DNA of 64,000 nucleotides from Halisarca cf. caerulea (GCA_963170055.1 CAUJGJ010000434.1:67001-131000); one strand, 5' to 3'; shown: positions 1 to 16,599, counted from the stretch's first letter. Numbers and translations: made by a program. The notes: generated by a model from the sequence alone, not told the origin.

Positions 1-3000
1 ACACAAATACGCCCACAGCACTTCAGAAACTTCATGTGTGTCCACTGGGAATATGCGTTGTACTAGTGAAAAATATTGGTATTAGCACCAGCATATCTAA
101 CACTACAAAAATACGCCCACAGCACTTCAGAAACTTCATGTGTGTCCACTGGGAATGTGCGTGGTGCTAGTGCCAAATATTGGTATTAGCACCAGCATAT
201 CCAACACTACACAAATACGCCCACAGCACTTCAGAAACTTCATGTGTGTCCACTGGGAATGTGCGTGGTGCTAGTGCAAAATATTGGTATTAGCACCAGC
301 ATATCCAACATTACACAAATACGCCCACAGCACTTCAGAAACTTCATGTGTGTCCACTGGGAATGTGCGTAGTGCTAGTGCCCAATAATGGTATTAGCAC
401 CAGCATATCCAACACTACACAAATGCGCTCACAGTACTTCAGAAAGGTCATGTGTGTCCACTGTGATTGTGCGCGGTGCTAGTGCCAAATATTGGTATTA
501 GCACCAGGATATCCAACATTACACAAATACGCCTACAGCACTTCAGAAAGGTCATGTGTGTCCTCTGGGAATGTGCGTGGTGCTAGTGACAAATATTGGT
601 ATTAGCACCAGCATATCCAACACTACACAAATACGCCCACAGCACTTCAGAAACTTCATCTGTGTCCACTGGGAATGTGTGTGGTGCTAGTGCCAAGTAT
701 TGGTATTAGCACCAGCATATCCATTACACAAATACGCCTACACCACTTTAGAAACTTCATGTGTGTCCTCTGGGAATGAGCGTGGTGCTAAAGCCAAATA
801 TTAGTATTAGCACCAGCATATACAACACTACACAAATACGCCCACAGCACTTCAGAAACTTCATGTGTGTCCACTGGGAATGTGCGTGGTGCTAGTGCCA
901 AATATATGTATTAGCACCAGCATATCCAACACTACACAAATACGCCCACTGCACTTCGGAAACATAATATGTGTCCACTGGGAATGTGTATGGTTCTAGT
1001 GCCAAATATTGGTATTAGCACCAGCATATCCAACACTACACAAATACGCCCACAGGTCTTCAGAAACTTCATGTGTGTCCACTGGGAATGTGCATGGTGC
1101 TAGTGCTAAATATTGGTATTAGCACCAGCATATCAAACACTACACAAATGCACTCACAGCAATTAAAAACTTCATGGGATTCCACTGGGCACGTGTGTGG
1201 TGCTAGTGCCAAATATTGGTATTAGCACCAGCATATCCAACGCTACACAAATACACCCACAGCACTTCAGAAACGTCATGTGTGTCCACTGGGAATGTGC
1301 GTGGTGCTAGTGCCAAATATTGGTATTAGCACCAGCATATCCAACACTACTCAAATACGCCCACAGCACTTCAGAAACTTCATGTGTGTCCACTGGGAAT
1401 GTGCGTGGTGCTAGTGCCAAATATTGGTATTAGCACCAGCATATCCAACACTACACAAATACGCCCACAGCACATCAGAAACTTCATGTGTGTCCACTGG
1501 GAATGTGCGTGGTGCTAGTGAAAAATATTGGTATTAGCACCAGCATATCCAACACTACACAAATACGCCCACAGCACTTCAGAAACTTCATGTGTGTCCA
1601 CTGGGAATGTGCGTGGTGCTAGTTACAAATATTGGTATTAGCACCAGCATATCCAACACTACACAAATACGCCCACAGCACTTCAGAAACTTCATGTGTG
1701 TCCACTGGGAATGTGCGTGGTGCTAGTGCCAAATATTGGTATTAGCACCAGCATATCCAACACTACACAAATACGCCCACAGCACATCAGAAACTTCATG
1801 TGTGTCCACTGGGAATGTGCGTGGTGCTAGTGAAAAATATTGGTATTAGCACCAGCATATCCAACACTACACAAATACGCCCACAGCACTTCAGAAACTT
1901 CATGTGTGTCCACTGGGAATGTGCGTGGTGCTAGTTACAAATATTGGTATTAGCACCAGCATATCCAACACTACACAAATACGCCCACAGCACTTCAGAA
2001 ACTTCATGTGTGTCCACTGGGAATGTGCGTGGTGCTAGTGCCAAATATTGGTATTAGCACCAGCATATCCAACACTACACAAATACGCCCACAGCACTTC
2101 AGAAACTTCATGTGTGTCCACTGGGAATGTGCGTGGTGCTAGTGCCAAATATTGGTATTAGCACCAGCATATCCAACACTACTTAAATACGCCCACAGCA
2201 CTTCAGAAACTTCATGTGTGTCCACTGGGAATGTGCGTGGTGCTAGTGCCAAATATTGGTATTAGCACCAGCATATCCAACACTACACAAATACGCCCAC
2301 AGCACATCAGAAACTTCATGTGTGTCCACTGGGAATGTGCGTGGTGCTAGTGCCAAATATTGGTATTAGCACCAGCATATCCAACACTACACAAATACGC
2401 CCACAGCACATCAGAAACTTAATGTGTGTCCACTGGGAATGTGCGTGGTGCTAGTGCAAAATATTGGTATTAGCACCAGCATATCCAACACTACACAAAT
2501 ACGCCCACAGCACTTCAAAAACTTCATGTGTGTCCACTGGGAATGTGCGTGGTGCTACTGCCAAATATTGGTATTAGCACCAGCATATCCAACACTACAC
2601 ATATACGCCCACAGCCCTTCAGAAACGTCATGTGTGTCCACTGGGAATGTGTGTGGTGCTAGTGCCAAATATTGGTATTAGCACCAGCATATCCTTTACA
2701 CAAATACGCCTACACCACTTTAGAAACTTCATGTGTGTCCTCTGGGAATGAGCGTGGTGCTAAAGCCAAATATTAGTATTAGCACCAGCATATACAACAC
2801 TACACAAATACGCCCACAGCACTTCAGAAACTTCATGTGTGTCCACTGGGAATGTGCGTGGTGCTAGTGCCAAATATTGGTATTAGCACCAGCATATCCA
2901 ACACTACACAAATACGCCCACAGCACTTCAGAAACGTCATGTGTGTCCACTGGGAATGTGCGTGGTGCTAGTGCCAAATATTGGTATTAGCACCAGCATA

Positions 3001-6000
3001 TCCAACACTACTCAAATACGCCCACAGCACTTCAGAAACTTCATGTGTGTCCACTGGGAATGTGCGTGGTGCTAGTGCCAAATATTGGTATTAGCACCAG
3101 CATATCCAACACTACACAAATACGCCCACAGCACATCAGAAACTTCATGTGTGTCCACTGGGAATGTGCGTGGTGCTAGTGAAAAATATTGGTATTAGCA
3201 CTAGCATATCCAACACTACACAAATACGCCCACAGCACTTCAGAAACTTCATGTGTGTCCACTGGGAATGTGCGTGGTGCTAGTTACAAATATTGGTATT
3301 AGCACCAGCATATCCAACACTACACAAATACGCCCACAGCACTTCAGAAACTTCATGTGTGTCCACTGGGAATATGCGTTGTACTAGTGAAAAATATTGG
3401 TATTAGCACCAGCATATCCCACACTACACAAATACGCCCACAACACTTCAGAAACTTCATGTGTGTCCACTGGGAATGTGCGTGGTGCTAGTGACAAATA
3501 TTGGTATTAGCACCAGCATATCCAACACTACACAAATACGCCCACAGCACTTCAGAAACTTCATGTGTGTCCACTGGGAATGTGCGTGGTGCTAGTGCAA
3601 AATATTGGTATTAGCACCAGCATATCCAACATTACACAAATACGCCCACAGCACTTCAGAAACTTCATGTGTGTCCACTGGGAATGTGCGTGGTGCTAGT
3701 GCCCAATAATGGTATTAGCACCAGCATATCCAACACTACACAAATGCGCTCACAGTACTTCAGAAAGGTCATGTGTGTCCACTGTGATTGTGCGCGGTGC
3801 TAGTGCCAAATATTGGTATTAGCACCAGGATATCCAACATTACACAAATACGCCTACAGCACTTCAGAAAGGTCATGTGTGTCCTCTGGGAATGAGCGTG
3901 GTGCTAGTGACAAATATTGGTATTAGCACCAGCATATCCAACACTACACAAATACGCCCACAGCACTTCAGAAACTTCATCTGTGTCCACTGGGAATGTG
4001 TGTGGTGCTAGTGCCAAGTATTGGTATTAGCACCAGCATATCCATTACACAAATACGCCTACACCACTTTAGAAACTTCATGTGTGTCCTCTGGGAATGA
4101 GCGTGGTGCTAAAGCCAAATATTAGTATTAGCACCAGCATATACAACACTACACAAATACGCCCACAGCACTTCAGAAACTTCATGTGTGTCCACTGGGA
4201 ATGTGCGTGGTGCTAGTGCCAAATATTGGTATTAGCACCAGCATATCCAACACTACACAAATACGCCCACAGCAATTCAGAAACTTCATGTGTGTCCACT
4301 GGGAATGTGCGTGGTGCTAGTGCCAAATATTGGTATTAGCACCAGCATATCCAACACTACTCAAATACGCCCACAGCACTTCAGAAACTTCATGTGTGTC
4401 CACTGGGAATGTGCGTGGTGCTAGTGCCAAATATTGGTATTAGCACCAGCATATCCAACACTACACAAATACGCCCACAGCACATCAGAAACTTCATGTG
4501 TGTCCACTGGGAATGTGCGTGGTGCTAGTGAAAAATATTGGTATTAGCACCAGCATATCCAACACTACTCAAATACGCCCACAGCACTTCAGAAACTTCA
4601 TGTGTGTCCACTGGGAATGTGCGTGGTGCTACTGCCAAATATTGGTATTAGCACCAGCATATCCAACACTACACAAATACGCCCACAGCACTTCAGAAAC
4701 TTCATGTGTGTCCACTGGGAATGTGTGTGGTGCTAGTGCCAAATATTGGTATTAGCACCAGCATATCCATTACACAAATACGCCTACACCACTTTAGAAA
4801 CTTCATGTGTGTCCTCTGGGAATGAGCGTGGTGCTAAAGCCAAATATTAGTATTAGCACCAGCATATACAACACTACACAAATACGCCCACAGCACTTCA
4901 GAAACTTCATGTGTGTCCACTGGGAATGTGCGTGGTGCTAGTGCCAAATATTGGTATTAGCACCAGCATATCCAACACTACACAAATACGCCCACAGCAC
5001 TTCAGAAACTTCATGTGTGTCCACTGGGAATGTGCGTGGTGCTAGTGCCAAATATTGGTATTAGCACCAGCATATCCAACACTACACAAATACGCCCACA
5101 GCACATCAGAAACTTCATGTGTGTCCACTGGGAATGTGCGTGGTGCTAGTGAAAAATATTGGTATTAGCACCAGCATATCCAACACTACACAAATACGCC
5201 CACAGCACTTCAGAAACTTCATGTGTGTCCACTGGGAATGTGCGTGGTGCTAGTGCCAAATATTGGTATTAGCACCAGCATATCCATTACACAAATACGC
5301 CTACACCACTTTAGAAACTTCATGTGTGTCCTCTGGGAATGAGCGTGGTGCTAAAGCCAAATATTAGTATTAGCACCAGCATATACAACACTACACAAAT
5401 ACGCCCACAGCACTTCAGAAACTTCATGTGTGTCCACTGGGAATGTGCGTGGTGCTAGTGCCAAATATTGGTATTAGCACCAGCATATCCAACACTACAC
5501 AAATACGCCCACAGCACTTCAGAAACTTCATGTGTGTCCACTGGGAATGTGCGTGGTGCTAGTGCCAAATATTGGTATTAGCACCAGCATATCCAACACT
5601 ACACAAATACGCCCACAGCACATCAGAAACTTCATGTGTGTCCACTGGGAATGTGCGTGGTGCTAGTGAAAAATATTGGTATTAGCACCAGCATATCCAA
5701 CACTACACAAATACGCCCACAGCACTTCAGAAACTTCATGTGTGTCCACTGGGAATGTGCGTGGTGCTAGTTACAAATATTGGTATTAGCACCAGCATAT
5801 ACAACACTACACAAATACGCCCACAGCACTTCAGAAACTTCATGTGTGTCCACTGGGAATATGCGTGGTGCTAGTGAAAAATATTGGTATTAGCACCAGC
5901 ATATCCAACACTACACAAATACGCCCACAGCACTTCAGAAACTTCATGTGTGTCCACTGGGAATGTGCGTGGTGCTAGTGCCAAATATTGGTATTAGCAC

Positions 6001-9000
6001 CAGCATATCCAACACTACACAAATACGCCCACAGCACTTCAGAAACTTCATGTGTGTCCACTGGGAATGTGCGTGGTGCTAGTGCCAAATATTGGTATTA
6101 GCACCAGCATATCCAACACTACACAAATACGCCCACAGCACTTCAGAAACTTCATGTGTGTCCACTGGGAATGTGCGTGGTGCTAGTGCAAAATATTGGT
6201 ATTAGCACCAGCATATCCAACATTACACAAATACGCCCACAGCACTTCAGAAACTTCATGTGTGTCCACTGGGAATGTGCGTGGTGCTAGTGCCCAATAA
6301 TGGTATTAGCACCAGCATATCCAACACTACACAAATGCGCTCACAGTACTTCAGAAACTTCATGTGTGTCCACTGTGATTGTGCGCGGTGCTAGTGCCAA
6401 ATATTGGTATTAGCACCAGCATATCCAGCATTACACAAATACGCCTACAGCACTTTAGAAACTTCATGTGTGTCCTCTGGGAATGTGCGTGGTGCTAGTG
6501 CCAAATATTGGTATTAGCACCAGCATATACCACACTACAAAAATACGCCCACAGCACTTCAGAAACTTCATGTGTGTCCACTGGGAATGTGCGTGATGCT
6601 AGTGCCAAATATTGGTATTAGCACCAGCTTATACGACACTACACAAATACACCCACAGCACTTCAGAAACTTCATGTGTGTACACTGGGAATGTGCGTGG
6701 TGCTAGTGACAAATATTGGTATTAGCACCAGCATATCCAACACTACGCAAATACGCCCACAGCACTTCAGAAACTTCATGTGTGTCCACTGGGAATGTGC
6801 GTGGTGCTACTGCCAAATATTGGTATTAGCACCAGCATATCCAACACTACGCAAATACGCCCACACCACTTCAGAAACTTCCTGTGTGTCCACTGGGAAT
6901 GTGCGTGGTGCTAGTGCCAAATATTGGTATTAGCACCAGCATATCCAACACTACGCAAATACGCCCACAGCACTTCAGAAACTTCATGTGTGTCCACTGG
7001 GAATGTGCGTGGTGCTAGTGCCAAATATTGGTATTAGCACCAGCATATCCAACAGTACACAAATGCGCTCACAGCACTTCAGAAAGGTCATGTGTGTCCA
7101 CTGTGATTGTGCGCGGTGCTAGTGCCAAATAATGGTATTAGCACCAGCATATCCAACATTACATAAATACGCCTACAGCACTTCAGAAACTTCATGTGTG
7201 TCCACTGGGAATGTGCGTGGTGCTAGTGCCAAATATTGGTATTAGCAACAGAAAATACAACACTACACAAATACGCCCACAGCACTTCAGAAACTTCATG
7301 TGTGTCCACTGGGAATGTGCGTGGTGCTAGTGCCAAATATTGGTATTAGCACCAGCATATACGACACTACACAAATACGCCCACAGCACTTCAGAAACTT
7401 CATGTGTGTCCACTGGGAATGTGCGTGGTGCTAGTGACAAATATTGGTATTAGCACCAGCATATCCAACACTACGCAAATACGCCTACAGCCCTTCAGAA
7501 ACTTCATGTGTGTCCACTGGGAATGTGCGTGGTGCTAGTGCCAAATATTGGTATTAGCACCAGCATATCCAACACTACACAAATACGCCCACAGCACTTC
7601 AGAAACTTCATGTGTGTCCACTGGGAATATGCGTGGTGCTAGTGCCAAATATTGGTATTAGCACCAGCATATCCAACACTACACAAATACGCCCAATGCA
7701 CTTCAGAAACTTCATGTGTGTCCACTGGGAATGTGCGTGGTGCTAGTGCCAAATATTGGTATTAGCATAAGCATATCCAACAGTACACAAATGCGCTCAC
7801 AGCACTTCTGAAAGGTCATGTGTGTCCACTGGGAATGTGCGTGGTGCTAGTGACAAATATTGGTATTAGCACCAGCATATCCAAAACTACGCAAATACGC
7901 CCACAGCACTTCAGAAACTTCATATGTGTCCACTGGGAATGTGCGTGGTTCTAGTGCCAAATATTGGTATTAGCACCAGCATATCCAACACCACGCAAAT
8001 ACGCCCACAGCACTTCAGAAAGGTCATGTGTGTCCACTGGGAATGTGCGTGGTGCTAGTGCCAAATATTGGTATTAGCACCAGCATATCCAACACCACGC
8101 AAATACGCCCACAGCACTTCAGAAACTTCATGTGTGTCCACTGGGAATGTGCGTGGTGCTAGTGCCAAATATTGATATTAGCACCAGCATATACGACACT
8201 ACACAAATACGCCTACAGCACTTCAGAAACTTCATGTGTGTCCACTGGGAATGTGCGTGGTGCTAGTGACAAATATTGGTATTAGCACCAGCATATCCAA
8301 CACTACGCAAATACGCCTACAGCACTTCAGAAACTTCATGTGTGTCCACTGGGAATGTGCGTGGTGCTAGTGCCAAATATTGGTATTATCACGAGCATAT
8401 CCAACACTACGCAAATACGCCCACAGCACTTCAGAAACTTCATGTGTGTCCACTGGGAATGTGCGTGGTGCTAGTGCCAAATATTGGTATTAGCACCAGC
8501 ATATCCAACACTACTCAAATACGCCCACAGCACTTCAGAAACTTCATGTGTGTCCACTGGGAATATGCGTGGTGCTAGTGCCAAATATTGGTATTAGCAC
8601 CAGCATATCCAACACTACACAAATACGCCCAATGCACTTCAGAAACTTCATGTGTGTCCACTGGGAATGTGCGTGGTGCTAGTGCCAAATATTGGTATTA
8701 GCACAAGCATATCCAATAGTACACAAATGCGCTCACAGCACTTCTGAAAGGTCATGTGTGTCCACTGGGAATGTGCGTGGTGCTAGTGTCAAATATTGGT
8801 ATTAGCACCAGCATATCCAACCTTACACAAATGCGCTCACAGCACTTCACAAAGGTCATGTGTGTCCACTGGGAATGTACGTGGTGCTAGTGCCAAATAT
8901 TGGTATTAGCACCAGCATATCCAACACTACACAAATGCGCTCACAGCACTTCACAAAAGTCATGTGTGTCCACCGGGAATGTGCGTGGTGCTCGTGCCAA

Positions 9001-12000
9001 ATATTGGTATTAGCACCAGCATATCCAACACTACACAAATGCGCTCACAGCACTTCACAAATGTCATGTGTGTCCACTGGGATTGTGCGCGGTACTAGTG
9101 CCAAATAATGGTATTAGCACCAGCATATCCAACATTACACAAATACGCCTACAGTAGTTAAGAAACTTCATGTGTGTCCTCTGGGAATGTGCGTGGTGCT
9201 AGTGCCAAATATTGCTATTAGCACCAGCATGTCCAACACTACGCAAATACGCCCACAGCACTTCAGAATCTTCATGTGTGTCCACTGGGAATGTGCGTTT
9301 TGCTAGTGCCAAATATTGGTATTAGCACCAGCATATCCAACACTACACAAATACGCCCACAGGACTTCAGAAACTTCATGTGTGTCCACTGGGAATGTGC
9401 GTGGTGCTAGTGTCAAATATTGGTATTAGCACCAGCATATCCAACCTTACACAAATACGCCCACAGCACTTCAGAAACTTCATGTGTGTCCACTGGGAAT
9501 GTGCGTGGTGCTAGTGCCAAATATTGGTATTAGCACCAGCATATCCAACACTACACAAATGCGCTCACAGCACTTCACTAAGGTCATGTGTGTCCACTTG
9601 GAATGTGCGTGGTGGTAGTGCCAAATATTGGTATTAGCACCAGCATATACAACACTACACAAATGCGCTCACAGCACTTCAGAAAGGTCATGTGTGTCCA
9701 CTGGGATTGTGTGCGGTGCTAGTGCCAAATAATGGTATTAGCACCAGCATATCCAACATTACACAAATACGCCTACAGTAGTTAAGAAACTTCATGTGTG
9801 TCCTTTTGGAATGTGCGTGGTGCTAGTGCTAAATATTGGTATTAGCACCAGCATATATAACACTACACAAATACGCCCACAGCACTTCAGAAACTTCATG
9901 TGTGTCCACTGGGATTGTGCGTGGTGCTAGTGCCAAATATTGGTATTAGCACCAGCATATCCAACACTACACAAATACGCCCACAGCACTTCAGAAACTT
10001 CATGTGTGTCCACTGGGAATGTGCGTGGTGCTAGTGACAAATATTGGTATTAGCACCAGCATATCCAACACTACACAAATACGCCCACAGCACTTCAGAA
10101 ACTTCATGTGTGTCCACTGGGAATATGCGTGGTGCTAGTGCCAAATATTGGTATTAGCACCAGCATATCCAACACTACACAAATACGCCCAATGCACTTC
10201 AGAAACTTCATGTGTGTCCACTGGGAATGTGCGTGGTGCTAGTGCCAAATATTGGTATTAGCACAAGCATATCCAACAGTACACAAATGCGCTCACAGCA
10301 CTTCTGAAAGGTCATGTGTGTCCACTGGGAATGTGCGTGGTGCTAGTGACAAACATTGGTATTAGCACCAGCATATCCAACACTACACAAATACGCCCAC
10401 AGCACTTCAGAAACTTCATATGTGTCCACTGGGAATGTGCGTGGTTCTAGTGCCAAATATTGGTATTAGCACCAGCATATCCAACACCACGCAAATACGC
10501 CCACAGCACTTCAGAAAGGTCATGTGTGTCCACTGGGAATGTGCGTGGTGCTAGTGCCAAATATTGGTATTAGCACCAGCATATCCAACACCACGCAAAT
10601 ACGCCCACAGCACTTCAGAAACTTCATGTGTGTCCACTGGGAATGTGCGTGGTGCTAGTGCCAAATATTGATATTAGCACCAGCATATACGACACTACAC
10701 AAATACGCCTACAGCACTTCAGAAACTTCATGTGTGTCCACTGGGAATGTGCGTGGTGCTAGTGACAAATATTGGTATTAGCACCAGCATATCCAACACT
10801 ACGCAAATACGCCCACAGCACTTCAGAAACTTCATGTGTGTCCACTGGGAATGTGCGTGGTGCTAGTGCCAAATATTGGTATTAGCACCAGCATATCCAA
10901 CACTACTCAAATACGCCCACAGCACTTCAGAAACTTCATGTGTGTCCACTGGGAATATGCGTGGTGCTAGTGCCAAATATTGGTATTAGCACCAGCATAT
11001 CCAACACTACACAAATACGCCCAATGCACTTCAGAAACTTCATGTGTGTCCACTGGGAATGTGCGTGGTGCTAGTGCCAAATATTGGTATTAGCACAAGC
11101 ATATCCAACAGTACACAAATGCGCTCACAGCACTTCTGAAAGGTCATGTGTGTCCACTGGGAATGTGCGTGGTGCTAGTGCCAAATATTGGTATTAGCAC
11201 CAGCATATCCAACACTACGCAAATACGCCCACAGCACTTCAGAAACTTCATATGTGTCCACTGGGAATGTGCGTGGTTCTAGTGCCAAATATTGGTATTA
11301 GCACCAGCATATCCAACACCATGCAAATACGCCCACAGCACTTCAGAAAGGTCATGTGTGTCCACTGGGAATGTGCGTGGTGCTAGTGACAAATATTGGT
11401 ATTAGCACCAGCATAACCAACACTACACAAATACGCCCACAGCACTTCAGAAACTTCATGTGTGTCCACTGGGAATGTGCGTGGTTCTAGTGCCAAATAT
11501 TGGTATTAGCACCAGCATACCCAACACTACACAAATACGCCCACAGCACTTCAGAAACTTCATGTGTGTCCACTGGGAATGTGCGTGGTGCTAGTGCCAA
11601 ATATTGGTATTAGCACCAGCATATCCAACACTACACAAATGCGCTCACAGCACTTCAGAAAGGTCATGTGTGTCCACTGTGATTGTGCGCGGTGCTAGTG
11701 CCAAATAATGGTATTTGCACCAGCATATCCAACATTACACAAATACGCCTACAGCACTTCAGAAACTTCATGTGTGTCCACTGGGAATGTGCGTGGTGCT
11801 AGTGCCAAATATTGGAATTAGCACCAGCATATACAAAACTAGACAAATACGCCCACAGCACTTCAGAAACTTCATGTGTGTCCACTGGGAATGTGCGTGG
11901 TGCTAGTGCCAAATATTGGTATTAGCACCAGCATATACGACACTACACAAATACGCCCACAGCACTTCAGAAACTTCATGTGTGTCCACTGGGAATGTGC

Positions 12001-13999
12001 GTGGTGCTAGTTCCAAATATTGGTATTAGCACCAGCATATCCAACACTATGCAAATACGCCTACAGCACTTGAGAAACTTCATGTGTGTCCACTGGGAAT
12101 GTGCGTGGTGCTAGTGCCAAATATTGGTATTAGCACAAGCATATCCAACACTACACAAATACGCCCACAGCACTTCAGAAACTTCATGTCTGTCCCCTGG
12201 GAATGTGCGTGGTGCTAGTGTCAAATATTGGTATTAGCACCAGCATATCCAACCTTACACAAATGCGCTCACAGCACTTCACAAAGGTCATGTGTGTCCA
12301 CTGGGAATGTGCGTGGTGCTAGTGCCAAATATTGGTATTAGCACCAGCATATCCAACACTACACAAATACGCCCACAGCACTTCAGAAACTTCATGTGTG
12401 TCCCCTGGGAATGTGCGTGGTGCTAGTGTCAAATATTGGTTTTAGCACCAGCATATCCAACCTTACACAAATGCGCTCACAGCACTTCACAAAGGTCATG
12501 TGTGTCCACTGGGAATGTGCGTGGTGCTCGTGCCAAATATTGGTATTAGCACCAGCATATCCAACACTACACAAATGCGCTCACAGCACTTCACAAAAGT
12601 CATGTGTGTCCACCGGGAATGTGCGTGGTGCTCGTGCCAAATATTGGTATTAGCACCAGCATATCCAACACTACACAAATGCGCTCACAGCACTTCACAA
12701 AGGTCATGTGTGTCCACTGGGATTGTGCGCGGTGCTAGTGCCAAATAATGGTATTAGCACCAGCATATCCAACATTACACAAATACGCCTACAGTAGTTA
12801 AGAAACTTCATGTGTGTCCTCTGGGAATGTGCGTGGTGCTAGTGCCAAATATTGCTATTAGCACCAGCATATCCAACACTACGCAAATACGCCCACAGCA
12901 CTTCAGAAACTTCATGTGTGTCCACTGGGAATGTGCGTGGTGCTAGTGTCAAATATTGGTATTAGCACCAGCATGTCCAACCTTACACAAATACGCCCAC
13001 AGAACCTCAGAAACTTCATGTGTGTCCACTGGGAATGTGCGTGGTGCTAGTGCCAAATATTGGTATTAGCACCAGCATATACAACACTACACAAATGCGC
13101 TCACAGCACTTCACTAAGGTCATGTGTGTCCACTGGGAATGTGCGTGGTGCTAGTGCAAAATATTGGTATTAGCACCAGCATATCCAACAGTACGCAAAT
13201 ACGCCTACAGCACTTCAGAAAGGTCATATGTGTCCACTGGGAATGTGCGTGGTGCTAGTGCCAAATATTGGTATTATCACCAGCATATCCAACACTACGC
13301 AAATACGCCCACAGCACTTCAGAAACTTCATGTGTGTCCACTGGGAATGTGCGTGGTGCTAGTGCCAAATATTGGTATTAGCACCAGCATATCCAACACT
13401 ACACAAATACGCCCAATGCACTTCAGAAACTTCATGTGTGTCCACTGGGAATGTGCGTGGTGCTAGTGCCAAATATTGGTATTAGCACCAGCATATCCAA
13501 CACTACACAAATGCGCTCACAGCACTTCTGAAAGGTCATGTGTGTCCCCTGGGAATGTGCGTGGTGCTAGTGCCAAATATTGGTATTAGCACCAGCATAT
13601 CATACATTACACAAATACGCCCACAGCACTTCAGAAACTTCATGTGTGTCCACTGGGAATGTGCGTGGTGCTAGTGCCAAATATTGGTATTAGCACCAGC
13701 ATATCCAACACTACACAAATACGCCAACAGCACTTCAGAAACTTCATGTGTGTCCACTGGGAATGTGCGTGGTTCTAGTGCCAAATATTGGTATTAGCAC
13801 CAGCATATACAACACTACACAAATACGCCCACAGCACTTCAGAAACTTCATGTGTGTCCACTGGGAATGTGCGTGGTGCTAGTGCCAAATATTGGTATTA
13901 GCACCAGCATATCCAACACTACACGAATACGCCCACAGCACTTCAGAAAGGTCATGTGTGTCCACTGGGAATGTGCGTGGTGCTAGTGCCAAATATTGG

Positions 14000-15900
14000 T
14001 ATTAGCACCAGCATATCCAACATTACACAAATACGCCCACAGTAGTTAAGAAACTTCATTTGTGTCCACTGGGAATGTGCGTGGTGCTATTGCCAAATAT
14101 TGGTATTAGCACCAGCATATCCAACACTACACAAATGCGTTCACTGCGCTTCAGAAAGGTCATGTGTGTCCACTGGGATTGTGCGCGGTGCTATTGCCAA
14201 ATAATGGTATTAGCACCAGCATATCCAACATTACACAAATACGCCCACAGTAGTTAAGAAACTTCATGTGTTTCCTCTGGGAATTTGCGTGGTGCTAGTG
14301 CCAAATATTGGTATTAGCACCAGCATATACAACACTACACGAATACGCCCACAGCACTTCAGAAAGGTCATGTGTGTCCACTGGGAATGTGCGTGGTGCT
14401 AGTGCCAAATATTGGAATTAGCACCAGCATATCCAACATTACACAAATACGCCCACAGCACTTCAGAAACTTCATGTGTGTCCACTGGGAATGTGCGTGG
14501 TGCTAGTGCCAAATATTGGTATTAGCACCAGCATTTCCAACAGTACACAAATACGCCCACAGCACTTCAGAAACTTCATGTTTGTCCACTGGGAATTTGC
14601 GTGGTGCTAGTGCCAAATATTGGTATTAGCACCAGCATATACAACACTACACAAATACGTCCACAGCACTTCAGAAACTTCATGTGTGTCCCCTGGGAAT
14701 GTGCGTGGTGCTAGTGCCAAATATTGGTATTAGCAACAGCATATCCAACATTACACAAATACGCCCACAGCACTTCAGAAACTTCATGTGTGTCCCCTGG
14801 GAATGTGCGTGGTGCTAGTGCCAAATATTGGTATTAGCACCAGCATATCCAACACTACACGAATACGCCCACAGCACTTCAGAAAGGTCATGTGTGTCCA
14901 CTGGGAATGTGCGTGGTGCTAGTGCCAAATATTGGTATTAGCACCAGCATATCCAACATTACACAAATACGCCCACAGTAGTTAAGAAACTTCATTTGTG
15001 TCCACTGGGAATGTGCGTGGTGCTAGTGCCAAATATTGGTATTAGCACCAGCATATCCAACACTACACAAATGCGTTCACTGCGCTTCAGAAAGGTCATG
15101 TGTGTCCACTGGGATTGTGCGCGGTGCTATTGCCAAATAATGGTATTAGCACCAGCATATCCAACATTACACAAATACGCCCACAGTAGTTAAGAAACTT
15201 CATGTGTTTCCTCTGGGAATTTGCGTGGTGCTAGTGCCAAATATTGGTATTAGCACCAGCATATACAACACTACACGAATACGCCCACAGCACTTCAGAA
15301 AGGTCATGTGTGTCCACTGGGAATGTGCGTGGTGCTAGTGCCAAATATTGGAATTAGCACCAGCATATCCAACATTACACAAATACGCCCACAGCACTTC
15401 AGAAACTTCATGTGTGTCCACTGGGAATGTGCGTGGTGCTAGTGCCAAATATTGGTATTAGCACCAGCATTTCCAACAGTACACAAATACGCCCACAGCA
15501 CTTCAGAAACTTCATGTTTGTCCACTGGGAATTTGCGTGGTGCTAGTGCCAAATATTGGTATTAGCACCAGCATATACAACACTACACAAATACGTCCAC
15601 AGCACTTCAGAAACTTCATGTGTGTCCCCTGGGAATGTGCGTGGTGCTAGTGCCAAATATTGGTATTAGCAACAGCATATCCAACATTACACAAATACGC
15701 CCACAGCACTTCAGAAACTTCATGTGTGTCCCCTGGGAATGTGCGTGGTGCTAGTGCCAAATATTGGTATTAGCACCAGCATATCCAACAGTACACAAAT
15801 ACGCCCACAGCACTTCAGAAACTTCATGTGTGTCGGTGTGCGTGGTGCTAGTGCCAAATATTGGTATTAGCACCAGCATATCCAACAGTACACAAATACG
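14000..15900 (+). repeat. 936-bp (9-monomer) higher-order duplication
   Basis: The segment starting near 14000 is repeated 936 bp later. Diagnostic variants recur in the same order: a monomer with CAGTAGTTAAG followed by one with GCGTTCACTGCGCTTC, then a monomer with TTTCCAACAGTAC. This is a recent block duplication of nine monomers. Confidence 0.85.
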
Positions 15901-16599
15901 CCCACAGCACTTCAGAAAGGTCATGTGTGTCCACTGGGAATGTGCGTGGTGCTAGTGCCAAATATTGGTATTAGCACCAGCATATCCAACATTACACAAA
16001 TACGCCCACAGTAGTTAAGAAACTTCATTTGTGTCCACTGGGAATGTGCATGGTGCTAGTGCCAAATATTGGTATTAGCACCAGCATATACAACACTACA
16101 CAAATACGCCCACAGCACTTCAGAAACTTCATGTGTGTCCACTGGGAATGTGCGTGGTGCTAGTGACAAATATTGGTATTAGCACCAGCATATCCAACAC
16201 TACACAAATACGCCCACAGCACTTCAGAAACTTGATGTGTGTCCACTGGGAATGTGCGTGGTGCTAGTGCCAAATATTGGTATTAGCACCAGCATATCCA
16301 ACACTACACGACTACGCCCACAGCACTTCAGAAAGGTCATGTGTGTCCACTGGGAATGTGCGTGGTGCTAGTGCCAAATATTGGTATTAGCACCAGCATA
16401 TCCAACATTACACAAATACGCCCACAGCACTTTAGAAACTTCATGTGTGTCCCCTGGGAATGTGCGTGGTGCTAGTGCCAAATATTGGTATTAGCACCAG
16501 CATATCCAACATTACACAAATCCGCCCACAGAACTTCAGAAACTTCATGTGTGTCCACTGGGAATGTGCGTGGTGCTAGTGCCAAATATTGGTATTAGC

